This document shows, piece by piece, positions 1 to 8,495 of a DNA stretch of 64,000 bases (within the stretch, counting starts at the first letter, position 1; the number at the start of each line of letters is the position of its first letter). The stretch is taken from positions 434,001 through 498,000 of the forward strand of contig NZ_JYLM01000004.1 of NCBI RefSeq assembly GCF_001439815.1. Direction: 5' to 3'. The position numbers and the translations under genes are program-made. The notes beneath the pieces were generated by a model. It saw only the letters and a program-made list of their open reading frames with translations. It did not search any database and was not told the DNA's origin. This DNA comes from Pseudomonas orientalis. Lineage in GTDB: Bacteria > Pseudomonadota > Gammaproteobacteria > Pseudomonadales > Pseudomonadaceae.

Positions 1-723
1 CGGCGGGGCATTTTTGTAGGGTTCGATCAGGGCGCTGAGGCTGTCCTGGCGCCAGGCGGCAATGATCAGGTCGGCACAGGCGCTGATCACACCGGTCACG
101 CCCACCACCAGTGCCCAGGTCAGGGTGACCACGCCGATCAGGTTGTGCAGGTCGAGCCAGCGCAGGCGGGTGGATTTGTCCTGGCGCACGGTGGCGAACG
201 TCAAGCGGCGCATGAACGGCAGGTACAGCACCGTGCCCGAGACAAGCGCCAGCACGAACAGCACGCCCATGAACGCGAGCAACAGCTTGCCGGGCAGTCC
301 GGCGAACATGTCCACATGCAGGCGCAACAGGAACAGGGTAAGCCCGCCGTTGGCTGACGGCATCTCCACGGTTTCGCCGGTACGCGCATCGAGCATGAAG
401 GTATGCGACGCATTCGGCTCGGTACCGGCCGTGGCGGCCATGATCGCGATCACACCGTTCTTGTCGTCCTCATCCCAGGCCAGGTACTGCATGGCCTCGC
501 CGGGGCGATGGGCCTGCGCTTTGGCCACCAGCTGCTCCAGGTTGAGCTGCGGCGTATCGGCGGGCATCTGCGTGAGCTCGGGTTCGTTGCCCAGCAGATG
601 ATCGATCTCATGGTGGAACACCAGCGGCAGGCCGGTGAGGGCGAGCAGCAGTAGAAATACGGTGCAGATCAGGCTGGTCCAGGTGTGGATGAAGGACCAG
701 CGGCGGATGGTTTTGCTTTTCAT
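1..723 (-). CDS. PepSY-domain inner-membrane protein, siderophore-reductase-like (partial, C-terminus beyond left edge)
   Basis: About 241 N-terminal residues are visible; the gene runs off the left edge. An N-terminal helix (TSLICTVFLLLLALTGLPLV, about residues 15-35) precedes a periplasmic PepSY-like segment. Further membrane helices follow, around LLLAFMGVLFVLALVSGTVL and LIGVVTLTWALVVGVTGVIS. This is the PepSY-associated TM family, whose members next to siderophore receptors include P. aeruginosa FoxB, which reduces ferric siderophores at the inner membrane. It lies directly downstream of the TonB-dependent receptor on the same strand with about 60 nt between, so co-transcription is likely. 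Role as a ferric-siderophore reductase or uptake helper is inferred from family and position. Confidence 0.8.
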   Translation of the reverse strand, partial: MKSKTIRRWSFIHTWTSLICTVFLLLLALTGLPLVFHHEIDHLLGNEPELTQMPADTPQLNLEQLVAKAQAHRPGEAMQYLAWDEDDKNGVIAIMAATAGTEPNASHTFMLDARTGETVEMPSANGGLTLFLLRLHVDMFAGLPGKLLLAFMGVLFVLALVSGTVLYLPFMRRLTFATVRQDKSTRLRWLDLHNLIGVVTLTWALVVGVTGVISACADLIIAAWRQDSLSALIEPYKNAPP

Positions 724-785
724 TTTCTCGCCTTCAGACACACCCAAGCCGTCCTTGTGGACGGCCCGGTTGTTAACTCAGCCGA

Positions 786-3215
786 TTACCACTGGTAGGT
801 GGCGCTGGCGACGACGCTGCGTTGGTCACCGAAGTAGCAGTAGGAACCGTCACAGGTGGAAATGTAGTCCTTGTTGAACAGGTTGGTCGCGTTCACTTTC
901 ACCGACGCGCCCTTGAGGCTGTTGTCCAGGCGGCCGAGGTCGTAGTGCACGGCGCCGTCGAATACGGTGTAGGCGTTGGCTTTGCCGGACCAGGTATTGG
1001 CCTGGTCGCCGTAGGTATTGCCGGTGTAGCGGGCGCCAAAGCCGATGCCGAAGCCGTCGAGAGCGCCGGTGTGCCAGGTGTAGTCCGTCCACAGGGAGGC
1101 TTGCTGGTTAGGCATCAGTTGCAGGCGGTTGCCTTTGAAGTCGCCTTTTTGCACTTCGGATTTGGCCAGGGTATACGCCGCGATCACCTTGAGGTTTTCG
1201 GTGACGTCAGAGATAGCTTCCAGCTCCAGGCCCTTGACCTTCACTTCGCCGGTCTGGTCGGTGAGTGACACTCCACCGGACTGGAAGCTGGTGACCAGCA
1301 CGTTTTTCTGGGTGAGGTCATACACCGCCGCGCTCAGTAGCGTGTTCGAGCCCGGCGGCTGGTACTTGATCCCCATCTCCCACTGCTTGCCCTCGGTGGG
1401 TTTATACGACTCGGTCGGGGAGACGCTGGCGTTGCTCGCCGGTTGGAACGATTCGGCGTAGGAGATATAGGGCACGAAGCCTGAGTCGAATACATAACTC
1501 AGCGCCGCGTTGCCACTGAAGTTCTTGCTGCGATCGGTATTGGTCGCATCATTTTTGTTGAAGTACGTGGTGCCCTGGTGCACCCAGTCTTCACGACCGC
1601 CCAGGGTCAGGCGCCAGTTGTCCAGCGCCATCTGGTCCTGCACGTAGAGGCCGGTCTGGATGGTTTTCTGGTTGTAGTCATAGAACGCGGTGGAACGCGC
1701 CGGCCGCACGACCGGCTGGGTATTGACCGGGTTGAAGATATTGATCGTTCCAGCACCGCCGAAGATCGACAGGTATGAAGTGTCGGTGCGCTGATGGTCC
1801 AGGCCCAGCAGCAGCGTATGGGTGATATCGCCGGTGCTGAAATCTGCCTGGAAATTGTTATCCACCGCGAACTGGCTGATGTCCTCGTCCACGTTGGTCG
1901 AGGAGCGGCTGATATTGCCGGCCGCGTCTGCTGGCGAGAAGGCGAACGAACCCACGGTCAGTTGCTGGAAAGCCAGTTCCGACTTGGTGTAGCGCAGGTT
2001 CTGCCTGAACTGCCAGGTGTCGTTGAAACGGTGTTCGAAGGCATAGCCCAGTGCGTAATAAGTGCGGTCGTAATACTCGTAATCCGGATCGCCGAGGTTC
2101 TTGTGATGCGAGATGTCCCCCAGAGGCGATTTGATCTTGGTGCCCTGGATCGGCAGGAACTGGCTGGTGGCGCCGGTATCGTCCCGGGTGAATTGCGACA
2201 GGAACGTCAGCTTGGTATCGGTATCGATATTCCAGGTCAGGCTTGGCGCGATGTTGTAGCGCTTGTTGTCGATGTGATCGACCTGGGTGCCGGCATCGCG
2301 CACCACGCCGCTGAGGCCATACAGGAACTGGCCTTCATCATCGATCTTGCCGGTGCTGGCGAAGTTGATCTGACGGTAATTGTCGCTGCCGTATTGCACT
2401 TGGACGGCGCTGCTCTGTTCGGCGCTGGGACGGCGGCTGACCATGTCCAGCAGGCCGCCCGGCGGGGTCTGGCCGTAAACCGAGGAGGCCGGGCCACGCA
2501 GCAGGGCGAGGCGGTCGAGGTTCCAGGTTTCGGCTTTCGGGTTGGCGTACACGCCACGCGGCAGGGGCAGGCCGTCGAGGAATTGGGTGGGTTCGAAGCC
2601 ACGCACACGCATCCAGTCGTAGCGGGTGTCGCTGCCGTAGCTGGCGGACACGATACCGGGCATGTATTTGACCGCGTCGTCGAGGTTCTGCACGTTGCGA
2701 TCCTGCATTTGCTCGCGGGTCGCCACCGAGATGGAGCGCGGCGCCTCGACCAGGGCCGTGTCGGTCTTGGTGCCGGCGGCAGTGCGCTTGGCCAGGTAAC
2801 CCTCCACCGGCCCCCAGGCGCTCTCGTAATTGCCTTGACCAATAATGCTGGTCTGCGGCAACGCCACGACACCGTCCGCAATCGCCACCAAAGTAAAAGT
2901 CCCGGCGCTGCTCTGCTCCAGCTGCAGCCCGGTCCCGCGCAAGGCTTCGCGCAATGCGCCCTGGGCATCGAACTGGCCCTTGACCGGTGCCGAGGTCTTG
3001 CCGGCGGCGAGCGTCGGATTGAGGGTCAGCGCGAGGCCGGACTGGCTGGCGATCTGGTTCAGGGTGGCGGCCAGTGGCGCGGCCGGCAGGTTGTAGGCGC
3101 GCACGCTGGTGGACTGTTCGGCGGCGATCAGCGTGGGGCTGATCAGCGGGGCGCCGAGGGCGATGGCCACGGCTAACAGGCTGGGGCGCAACAGAGTGTC
3201 TAGCGTGCGGGACAT
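786..3215 (-). CDS. TonB-dependent siderophore receptor with N-terminal signalling (STN) domain
   Basis: 809 residues from an ATG preceded by AGGAG at 6 nt spacing; an in-frame start 10 codons upstream lacks this site. Order: signal peptide (about 1-32, cleaved after IAA), STN/secretin-TonB domain (about 38-90), TonB-box-like LPQTSII, plug (about 150-260, EAPRSISV and DDAVKYMPGI), 22-strand barrel ending in an aromatic residue (YQW). The STN domain marks a transducing receptor that signals through an anti-sigma factor, and the matching FecR and FecI homologues lie immediately upstream. Layout sigma, anti-sigma, receptor, PepSY protein resembles P. aeruginosa foxIRAB, so a hydroxamate xenosiderophore (ferrioxamine or ferrichrome type) is the best guess. 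The ligand cannot be read from sequence. Confidence 0.93.
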   Translation of the reverse strand: MSRTLDTLLRPSLLAVAIALGAPLISPTLIAAEQSTSVRAYNLPAAPLAATLNQIASQSGLALTLNPTLAAGKTSAPVKGQFDAQGALREALRGTGLQLEQSSAGTFTLVAIADGVVALPQTSIIGQGNYESAWGPVEGYLAKRTAAGTKTDTALVEAPRSISVATREQMQDRNVQNLDDAVKYMPGIVSASYGSDTRYDWMRVRGFEPTQFLDGLPLPRGVYANPKAETWNLDRLALLRGPASSVYGQTPPGGLLDMVSRRPSAEQSSAVQVQYGSDNYRQINFASTGKIDDEGQFLYGLSGVVRDAGTQVDHIDNKRYNIAPSLTWNIDTDTKLTFLSQFTRDDTGATSQFLPIQGTKIKSPLGDISHHKNLGDPDYEYYDRTYYALGYAFEHRFNDTWQFRQNLRYTKSELAFQQLTVGSFAFSPADAAGNISRSSTNVDEDISQFAVDNNFQADFSTGDITHTLLLGLDHQRTDTSYLSIFGGAGTINIFNPVNTQPVVRPARSTAFYDYNQKTIQTGLYVQDQMALDNWRLTLGGREDWVHQGTTYFNKNDATNTDRSKNFSGNAALSYVFDSGFVPYISYAESFQPASNASVSPTESYKPTEGKQWEMGIKYQPPGSNTLLSAAVYDLTQKNVLVTSFQSGGVSLTDQTGEVKVKGLELEAISDVTENLKVIAAYTLAKSEVQKGDFKGNRLQLMPNQQASLWTDYTWHTGALDGFGIGFGARYTGNTYGDQANTWSGKANAYTVFDGAVHYDLGRLDNSLKGASVKVNATNLFNKDYISTCDGSYCYFGDQRSVVASATYQW

Positions 3216-3324
3216 GGGCGGCTCCTGAATGGAAATATTTCTCAATTGCCTAGGTGCCGGACGAGAATCGGAAAGTGATAGGGCGGGGTGAAAATATTTT
3301 TTTGGGTGGTGTTTTAGAGGGCCT

Positions 3325-3399
3325 CATCGGGGGCAAGCCCCCTCGCACATTTGACTGTGTTCACAAATCAAAGTGTGGGAGGGGGCTTGCCCCCGATGG
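3325..3399. repeat. REPIN, family A (two inverted REP arms)
   Basis: Two arms in inverted orientation: CATCGGGGGCAAGCCCCCTC and, about 30 nt later, GAGGGGGCTTGCCCCCGATG. It sits between anti-sigma gene and receptor gene, so any read-through transcript carries this hairpin. The left arm has one change (CGCACAT instead of CCCACAT). Confidence 0.9.
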
Positions 3400-3422
3400 C
3401 GATCGTCCGGACGCCGCAGAAC

Positions 3423-4391
3423 CTAAGGCTTACCCTTGACGGTCACCCACCACGGCGTGTGCTGCTCGATCTGCACCGGCAAGGTCGGCAACAGCGCATT
3501 GAGCGCCAGGGTGGTGTCGTGCAGCGGGAAGCTGCCGGTGATGCGCAGGTCGGCCACGCTGTCATCCACGCCCAGATAACCGCTGCGATAACGGCCCAGT
3601 TCAGCCACCACATCGCCCAGGCGGGCGTTGTCGACCACCAGCATGCCGCGGGTCCAGGCGTCGCTGCCCGGTGAGACGGCAAGCGCAGGACCAAGGCCGT
3701 CACTGCGCATCAGCACTTGCTGGCCTGCCTTGAAAATCCGTTCCTGAGACAGTGCCTCAGGCTGGGCGGCCACCGCCGATTGCAGCACGCTCAGACGCGT
3801 GGCGTCGTCTTCGCGCCTCACGATGAACCGCGTGCCCAGCGCCCGCAGGTTGCCGTCGCTGGTCTGTACAGAGAACGGGCGCGCATCGTTGTGGCCGGTT
3901 TCGACGAGGATTTCGCCCGCCTGCAACACAATCAAGCGGCGTTTATCGTCGAAGCGCACGTCGATGGCGCTGTGGGTATTGAGACTGATCCGGGTACCGT
4001 CAGCCAGCTCAAGGGTGCGCAGCTCGCCGGTGGCGGTGCGTTGATCGGCCAGCCAATAGTGGATGGGCACATAGCGCTCACCGGCAAACAATGCCAGGCC
4101 GCAGACCAGCGCGATGCTCGCCAGGCCACGGCCCAGTTTGCGCATGCGCTGGCGCACGCCTTCGCGAGACTGCAACAACGCCGCCCGCGCGGGACCGGAG
4201 GCTGCACTGAAACGCTGGTCGAGCATGCCCAACTGGCGCCAGGCGCGGGCGTGTTCTTCATCGCTGGCCAGCCACTTGGCGAATTCCTCCTGTTCCACCA
4301 CGCTACCATCGCCCGAGTCGAGGGACAGTTGCCAGGCAATCGCGGCGTCCAGCACACGGGCCGACACCGGCTTGGCGCTGATCATACTCAT
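3423..4391 (-). CDS. FecR-family anti-sigma factor / signal transducer
   Basis: 322 residues. The ATG overlaps the stop of the upstream sigma gene as ATGA, which favours this start over an upstream in-frame start 10 codons earlier and implies translational coupling. Domains: DUF4880 N-terminal sigma-binding region (about 12-55, with AIAWQLSLDSG and EHARAWRQL), one membrane helix (about 88-105), periplasmic FecR domain (about 120-215, GTRISLNTHS and LGTRFIV) and a C-terminal STN-like segment (about 245-320). It would sit in the inner membrane, hold the cytoplasmic sigma factor, and receive the signal from the STN domain of the receptor encoded next. Standard member of the cell-surface signalling family. 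Confidence 0.93.
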   Translation of the reverse strand: MSMISAKPVSARVLDAAIAWQLSLDSGDGSVVEQEEFAKWLASDEEHARAWRQLGMLDQRFSAASGPARAALLQSREGVRQRMRKLGRGLASIALVCGLALFAGERYVPIHYWLADQRTATGELRTLELADGTRISLNTHSAIDVRFDDKRRLIVLQAGEILVETGHNDARPFSVQTSDGNLRALGTRFIVRREDDATRLSVLQSAVAAQPEALSQERIFKAGQQVLMRSDGLGPALAVSPGSDAWTRGMLVVDNARLGDVVAELGRYRSGYLGVDDSVADLRITGSFPLHDTTLALNALLPTLPVQIEQHTPWWVTVKGKP

Positions 4392-4906
4392 GACGGCTCG
4401 CCATACAACGCGATGTAGCATTGGCGAATGCCCTGGGCCAGGTACTGGCGCACGCGCGGCACCGACACACCCAGGCGCTGGGCGATGTCTGCATGGCCCA
4501 GGCCGTCGAGGCGGTTATAGAGGAAGGCGGCGCGGGCTTTGCTCGAGAGTTTGCCGAGCAGACGGTCGATGGCCTTGAGGTCTTCGAGGATCAGTTGCTG
4601 CGCCTCGGGTGATGGATGCTCGCTTTCCGGAATCAGCATCAATTCGGTGAGGTAGGCCTGTTCCAGGGCGGCGCGGCGGAAGTAGTCGAACAGCAAGCCC
4701 TTGGCAATCGCTACCAGAAACGCACGCGGCTCGCGGGGTTCGCGCAGGCCGTCACGGCCCAGCAGGCGCATGAAGGTGTCCTGGCTCAGGTCTTCGGCGC
4801 GGCTCGGGCAGGCCACGTTGCGCCGCAGCCAGGCCAGCAGCCAGCCACGATGGTCGCGATACAACGCGCCAACAAGCTCACTGTGTGGGGTCTGGGCCGA
4901 CGACAA
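4388..4906 (-). CDS. FecI-like extracytoplasmic-function sigma factor
   Basis: 172 residues with ECF region 2 (about 10-75; AEDLSQDTFMRLL is the classic iron-starvation sigma signature) and region 4 (about 115-165; AAFLYNRLDGLGHADIAQRLGVS). A stop codon 21 nt upstream and no in-frame ATG or GTG before region 2 leave TTG at 4906 as the best start (TTG TCG TCG GCC). Its Shine-Dalgarno (GGTGAT) is weak. It directs RNA polymerase to the receptor promoter when the cognate siderophore is bound. A Fur-like box lies about 25 nt upstream, so iron starvation should induce it. Confidence 0.92.
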   Translation of the reverse strand: MSSAQTPHSELVGALYRDHRGWLLAWLRRNVACPSRAEDLSQDTFMRLLGRDGLREPREPRAFLVAIAKGLLFDYFRRAALEQAYLTELMLIPESEHPSPEAQQLILEDLKAIDRLLGKLSSKARAAFLYNRLDGLGHADIAQRLGVSVPRVRQYLAQGIRQCYIALYGEPS

Positions 4907-4930
4907 GGCATCACCGAATAAAGTTTAAAC

Positions 4931-4949
4931 TAACGAGAATTATTCGCGA
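4931..4949 (-). promoter_or_regulatory. Fur box-like site upstream of the ECF sigma gene
   Basis: TAACGAGAATTATTCGCGA, close to the Pseudomonas Fur pattern (GAGAATTATT core). It is 25 nt upstream of the sigma start, where Fur boxes of FecI-type genes are normally found. Recognised by eye; no score computed. Confidence 0.6.
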
Positions 4950-5000
4950 TTGTCTCAGAGGCGTGATGTGGGCGCAATTGGCGTCTGTCGGGCAACGCCA

Positions 5001-5708
5001 CTAAAACGATGGCGCCTGTTTACGCCGCCGCCATTGGCTCAAGCGCTCTTGCAGCGCCTGCGGCGTGTCGATGTGTTGCTGGCGTGCACGGTTGAACAGG
5101 ATCAGCATCAGCTCCGCCGTGGCCAGTGCATCGGCACTGGCGTGATGGCGCTCGCCCACCTGCAAGCCGAAATGGTTGATCCATTCATCCAGACCGGCCT
5201 CACGGATGTTCGCTTCGGGGCACAGCAGCGGGGCGATATCGGCCACATCGAGAAAGGGGTGGGCCAGGCGATAACCCAGGCTCTCCTTGAGCGCCCGGCA
5301 CAGCATGTGTTGGTCGAACGGCGCATGGAAGGCCAGCAGCGGGCTGTCGCCGACGAACGCCATAAAATCCAGGAGTGCGTCCACCGGGTCGCTGCCGGCC
5401 GCGATGGCGCTGGGGCCGAGGCCGTGGATCAACACGCTGGGGCTGAGTTTGCCGGCAGTGCGTTGCAGGGTGCGTTCGAACATCTGCGAGAAATCCACCG
5501 CGCCGTCCTCGATCACCACGGCGCCGATGGACAGCACCTGGTCACGGTTGAGGTGCAGGCCGCTGGTTTCCAGGTCGACCACTACCCAGCGCTGGCTGCG
5601 CAAGGGCTCATTACCCAGTGGCGCAGGCGCGCGCAATTGGCCCAGGCGTTGCTGCTGCGCAGCATCAAGCCCTGGTTTTTTCGCGCGCAGCCAGCTGAAC
5701 AGACTCAC
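5001..5708 (-). CDS. DnaQ-like 3'-5' exonuclease (DEDDh family)
   Basis: 235 residues. Exonuclease motifs are intact: Exo I VVDLETSG (D45, E47), Exo II HAPFD (D132) and Exo III H188-x4-D193 (HHASAD). This makes it a two-metal DEDDh nuclease like the polymerase III epsilon subunit. It is a free-standing protein with no polymerase or UvrC-like part, so a role in DNA repair or RNA turnover is possible but not shown. The start is GTG, overlapping the stop of the upstream cNMP/CBS gene as GTGA, so the two are translationally coupled. This pairing suggests a two-gene operon. Confidence 0.88.
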   Translation of the reverse strand: MSLFSWLRAKKPGLDAAQQQRLGQLRAPAPLGNEPLRSQRWVVVDLETSGLHLNRDQVLSIGAVVIEDGAVDFSQMFERTLQRTAGKLSPSVLIHGLGPSAIAAGSDPVDALLDFMAFVGDSPLLAFHAPFDQHMLCRALKESLGYRLAHPFLDVADIAPLLCPEANIREAGLDEWINHFGLQVGERHHASADALATAELMLILFNRARQQHIDTPQALQERLSQWRRRKQAPSF

Positions 5709-7666
5709 AGCTGATACCGCAAGGTCAGGCTGCTTTGCAGGCGCTGGGCCTGACGCAGGGATTCGCGCAGGATGCGCCGGTCCAAGTGATTGAGGCTGTC
5801 GGGATCAACGCGGTTGGAATACGGCAGGTTTTCCCGGGTCTGTACCTGATGCTGCTGCATGCGGGTTTGTTGGATGAAGTGGTAGGCCTCTTCATACGCC
5901 GCACCGTCCAACCGCTCAATCACGTGCCTGGCGACCAACTGGCGCAACCGCTCCAGGGTGTTGTTGGCATGGATGCCATGGGCCAGGGCCAGCAGGCGCG
6001 CGCCGTCCACGAACGGCGTAAGACCCTGTACCTTGAGGTCCAGGGTGGCCTTTTCGCCGCTTTTGCGCGTCAGCACAAACTCGCGAAAGCGCCCTACAGG
6101 CGGGCGTTGGCGCAAGGCGTTCTCGGCCAGCATGCGCTGGAACAGCCGGTTGTCCGCCACCTGATCCAGAATGCCCTGGCGCAGTTGCTCGCAACCCTGC
6201 TCGTCGCCCCACACCACGCGCAGGTCGAAATAGATGCTCGAACCCAACAGGTTTTCCGGCGTGGCCTCGCGAATGAACGCGGCAAACCGCCGGGCCCACT
6301 CGGCCCGCGACAGACACAGCTCCGGATTGCCGGCCATGATATTGCCCTTGCACAGGCTGAAGCCGCACAGCGCCAGGCTCTGGTTGATCTGCTGCGCGAG
6401 GGGCAGCAGGCGCTCGCGAATCTCGGCGGCTTCCACGGCGTCCCGGGCCTCGAACAGGATGCCGTTGTCCTGGTCGGTGTACAGCGTCTGCTCGCGGCGG
6501 CCTTCGCTGCCGAAGCACAGCCAACTGAAGGGCACGCCGGGGTCGCCTTTCTCCGCCAGGGTCAGCTCGATGACCCGGCACACGGTGTGATCGTTAAGCA
6601 GGGTAATGATGTGGGTGATCTGGGTGGACGACGCGCCGTGGGCCAGCATGCGTTCGACCAGTTGGCCGATCTCGCCGCGGATCGCCACCAGTTGTTCCAC
6701 ACGGGACGCGTTGCGGATGGTCCGCGCCAAGTGCACCAGGTCGACGCGCTGCAGGGAAAACAGGTCGCGCTCCGAGACCACGCCGCACAGGCGCTGGTCC
6801 TGCACCAGGCACACATGGGCGATATGTCGCTCGGTCATGGCGATCGCCGCGTCGAACGCGCTGTGGTCCGGGCTCAGGAAGAACGGCGCCTGGGTCATAT
6901 GACCGGCGATGGCCTGACTGAAATCACCGGTGCCGTCGGCCACCACCTGGCGCAGGTCACGCAGGGTGAAGATGCCCTGCGGCGCCTTGTGTTCGTCGAC
7001 AATCACAATGCTGCCGACTTGCTGCTCGTGCATCAGCGTCACCGCTTCGCGCAGCGCGGTGTCCGGGCCGCACGTGACCGGGTGGCGCATCGCCAGTTCA
7101 CCCAGGCGAGTGTTCAACGAGTATTGGGTACCGAGGGTTTCCACGGCTTTTTGCTGCACCTGCTGGTTGACCTGGTCGAGCAGGCTGCTGACGCCGCGCA
7201 AGGCGAAATCACGAAACGGGCTGGAAAGGGCGAACAGCTTGATGAACGCCAGCTTGTTCAGTTGCAGGCAAAAGGTGTCTTCAGCCGCTTTGTGCTCGGT
7301 GCGGGTGGCACGTTCACCGAGCAAGGCGGCGAGGGGGAAGCATTCGCCGGTGGTGATTTCGAAGGTAGGGTCTGTCGCGTCCGGCCGCTCGCCGACCACG
7401 CGGCCCTGCTTGACGATATAAAAATGCTCGACCGGCCCGCCCGACGGCTTGAGGATACTGTCGCCGGGGCCGTAGAAACGCAGCTGGCACTGTTCCACCA
7501 GAAACGCCAGGTGCGCATTTTCCATCTGGTTGAACGGTGGGAAGCGCTGCAGGAATTGCAGGGTACCGTGGATGTTCTGCAACACGGCGGTTTTACCCGC
7601 CTGCGTGAAAGCATCAGCTTTACTCATAACAGTGACCGCAGTTTTTTTGTCGTTATCGTGCTGCAT
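5705..7666 (-). CDS. cNMP-binding / CBS / DUF294 putative nucleotidyltransferase
   Basis: About 653 residues. Order: cyclic-nucleotide-binding-like domain (about 45-150, FYGPGDSILKPSG and FYIVKQGRVVGE), tandem CBS domains (about 190-320, MHEQQVGSIVIVDEHKAP and GVVSERDLFSLQ), DUF294 nucleotidyltransferase (about 330-470, GSEGRREQTLYTDQDNG, the GS plus DxD signature) and a C-terminal DUF294 substrate-binding helical domain. Proteins of this layout are predicted signal-dependent nucleotidyltransferases related to GlnD; the substrate is unknown. Candidate starts are GTG 7681, ATG 7666 and ATG 7627 (MSKADAFTQ); none has a strong ribosome site and the last is plausible. It overlaps the downstream exonuclease by 4 nt. 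Confidence 0.88.
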   Translation of the reverse strand: MQHDNDKKTAVTVMSKADAFTQAGKTAVLQNIHGTLQFLQRFPPFNQMENAHLAFLVEQCQLRFYGPGDSILKPSGGPVEHFYIVKQGRVVGERPDATDPTFEITTGECFPLAALLGERATRTEHKAAEDTFCLQLNKLAFIKLFALSSPFRDFALRGVSSLLDQVNQQVQQKAVETLGTQYSLNTRLGELAMRHPVTCGPDTALREAVTLMHEQQVGSIVIVDEHKAPQGIFTLRDLRQVVADGTGDFSQAIAGHMTQAPFFLSPDHSAFDAAIAMTERHIAHVCLVQDQRLCGVVSERDLFSLQRVDLVHLARTIRNASRVEQLVAIRGEIGQLVERMLAHGASSTQITHIITLLNDHTVCRVIELTLAEKGDPGVPFSWLCFGSEGRREQTLYTDQDNGILFEARDAVEAAEIRERLLPLAQQINQSLALCGFSLCKGNIMAGNPELCLSRAEWARRFAAFIREATPENLLGSSIYFDLRVVWGDEQGCEQLRQGILDQVADNRLFQRMLAENALRQRPPVGRFREFVLTRKSGEKATLDLKVQGLTPFVDGARLLALAHGIHANNTLERLRQLVARHVIERLDGAAYEEAYHFIQQTRMQQHQVQTRENLPYSNRVDPDSLNHLDRRILRESLRQAQRLQSSLTLRYQL

Positions 7667-7871
7667 GGTCGACTTCTGCACGGCGGGTGCCCATTGGACG
7701 TAAGTCTAGGTCGGTGCCACTCGCGCAAACTAGGGAAAAACCTTACATGACTATCGTCCAAAGCCCGTAGAACGCCCACTAGGCAAACTTTCCGACGAAG
7801 TGCACATTGTTCGCCCTTCCGCAGATGTCTGACGAGTGCTGGGAGATTTGATAGGAATTGCTGAGAAACGT

Positions 7872-8318
7872 ATGTCCGACCACGATATTTTGAGTGATGC
7901 CGAGCGCGAGGCGCTGAGCGCCGTGATGCTGGAGCCTGATTTACCGCCACAACGCGTGTTGATCGTGGACGACGACAAGGATGCGCGTGAACTGCTGGCG
8001 GAAATCCTCGGGCTGGACGGCATTCGCTGCATGACGGCTGACAGTGGGGAGAAGGCGTGGGAGTTGTTGAAGTCGCACAGCTCCATCGGTTTGCTGATCA
8101 CCGATTTGCGCATGGCGCCGAGCAACGGTTTGCAGTTGATCCGCCAGGTGCGCGAATCCACCCGTGCGGCGCTGCCGATCATCATCATGTCGGGGGACGC
8201 CGAAGCGCCGGACGTGATCGATGCGATGCATTTGAGCGTGGTGGATTTTCTGCTCAAGCCGATTGATAGCGTGAAGTTGGCGAAGCTGGTGAAGCGGGAG
8301 TTGGGGATGGATTCCTGA
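7872..8318 (+). CDS. Single-domain response regulator (receiver only)
   Basis: 148 residues from the ATG of MSDHD; a GTG 36 nt upstream in frame is a less likely start. After a 25-residue N-terminal extension comes a complete receiver domain: acidic pocket D33-D35, phospho-acceptor D78 (LLITDLRM), S107 and K129 (LLKPID). No output domain is present. It would work through protein contact or phosphotransfer with a histidine kinase encoded elsewhere; no kinase gene is nearby. It is divergent from the cNMP/CBS gene. Confidence 0.9.
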   Translation: MSDHDILSDAEREALSAVMLEPDLPPQRVLIVDDDKDARELLAEILGLDGIRCMTADSGEKAWELLKSHSSIGLLITDLRMAPSNGLQLIRQVRESTRAALPIIIMSGDAEAPDVIDAMHLSVVDFLLKPIDSVKLAKLVKRELGMDS

Positions 8319-8340
8319 TTCTTTATTGAATGTTCCGGCC

Positions 8341-8432
8341 TCATCGGGGGCAAGTCGAATCGTCGCACCGCCCCTCCCACATTTGAATGTGTTCACAAAT
8401 CAAAGTGTGGGAGGGGGCTTGCCCCGATAGCG
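8341..8432. repeat. REPIN, family A, with a variant long arm
   Basis: The right arm is canonical (GTGGGAGGGGGCTTGCCCCG). The left arm carries the insert AGTCGAATCGTCGCACCGCC between the halves of the palindrome. The same variant recurs in the element at 13902-13990. Confidence 0.88.
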
Positions 8433-8458
8433 CCTGTCCAGCCAGCACACACCCAAAT

Positions 8459-8492
8459 AAAAAGCCCCGATCTCACGAATCAGGGCTTTTTT
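8459..8492. terminator. Bidirectional intrinsic terminator downstream of glcB
   Basis: AAAAAGCCCCGAT - CTCACGA - ATCAGGGCTTTTTT: GC-rich stem with one mismatch or wobble, A tract on one side and T tract on the other. It ends glcB (minus strand) 4 nt after the stop and can also stop transcripts from the response-regulator gene. Confidence 0.85.
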
Positions 8493-8495
8493 CAT

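Noticed and set aside
1794..3176. Long open frame on the strand opposite the siderophore receptor
   Set aside because: High-GC shadow of a real gene; low-complexity, Gly/Val/His/Gln-rich product with no family features. The same applies to 5735-7750, 8535-10766, 17491-19926, 23143-24666, 26394-28214, 28267-30087 and 57920-59866.
5001..5708. Exonuclease as the polymerase III epsilon subunit (dnaQ)
   Set aside because: The exonuclease motifs fit, but no rnhA is adjacent and it lacks an epsilon-type C-terminal tail; called only DnaQ-like.
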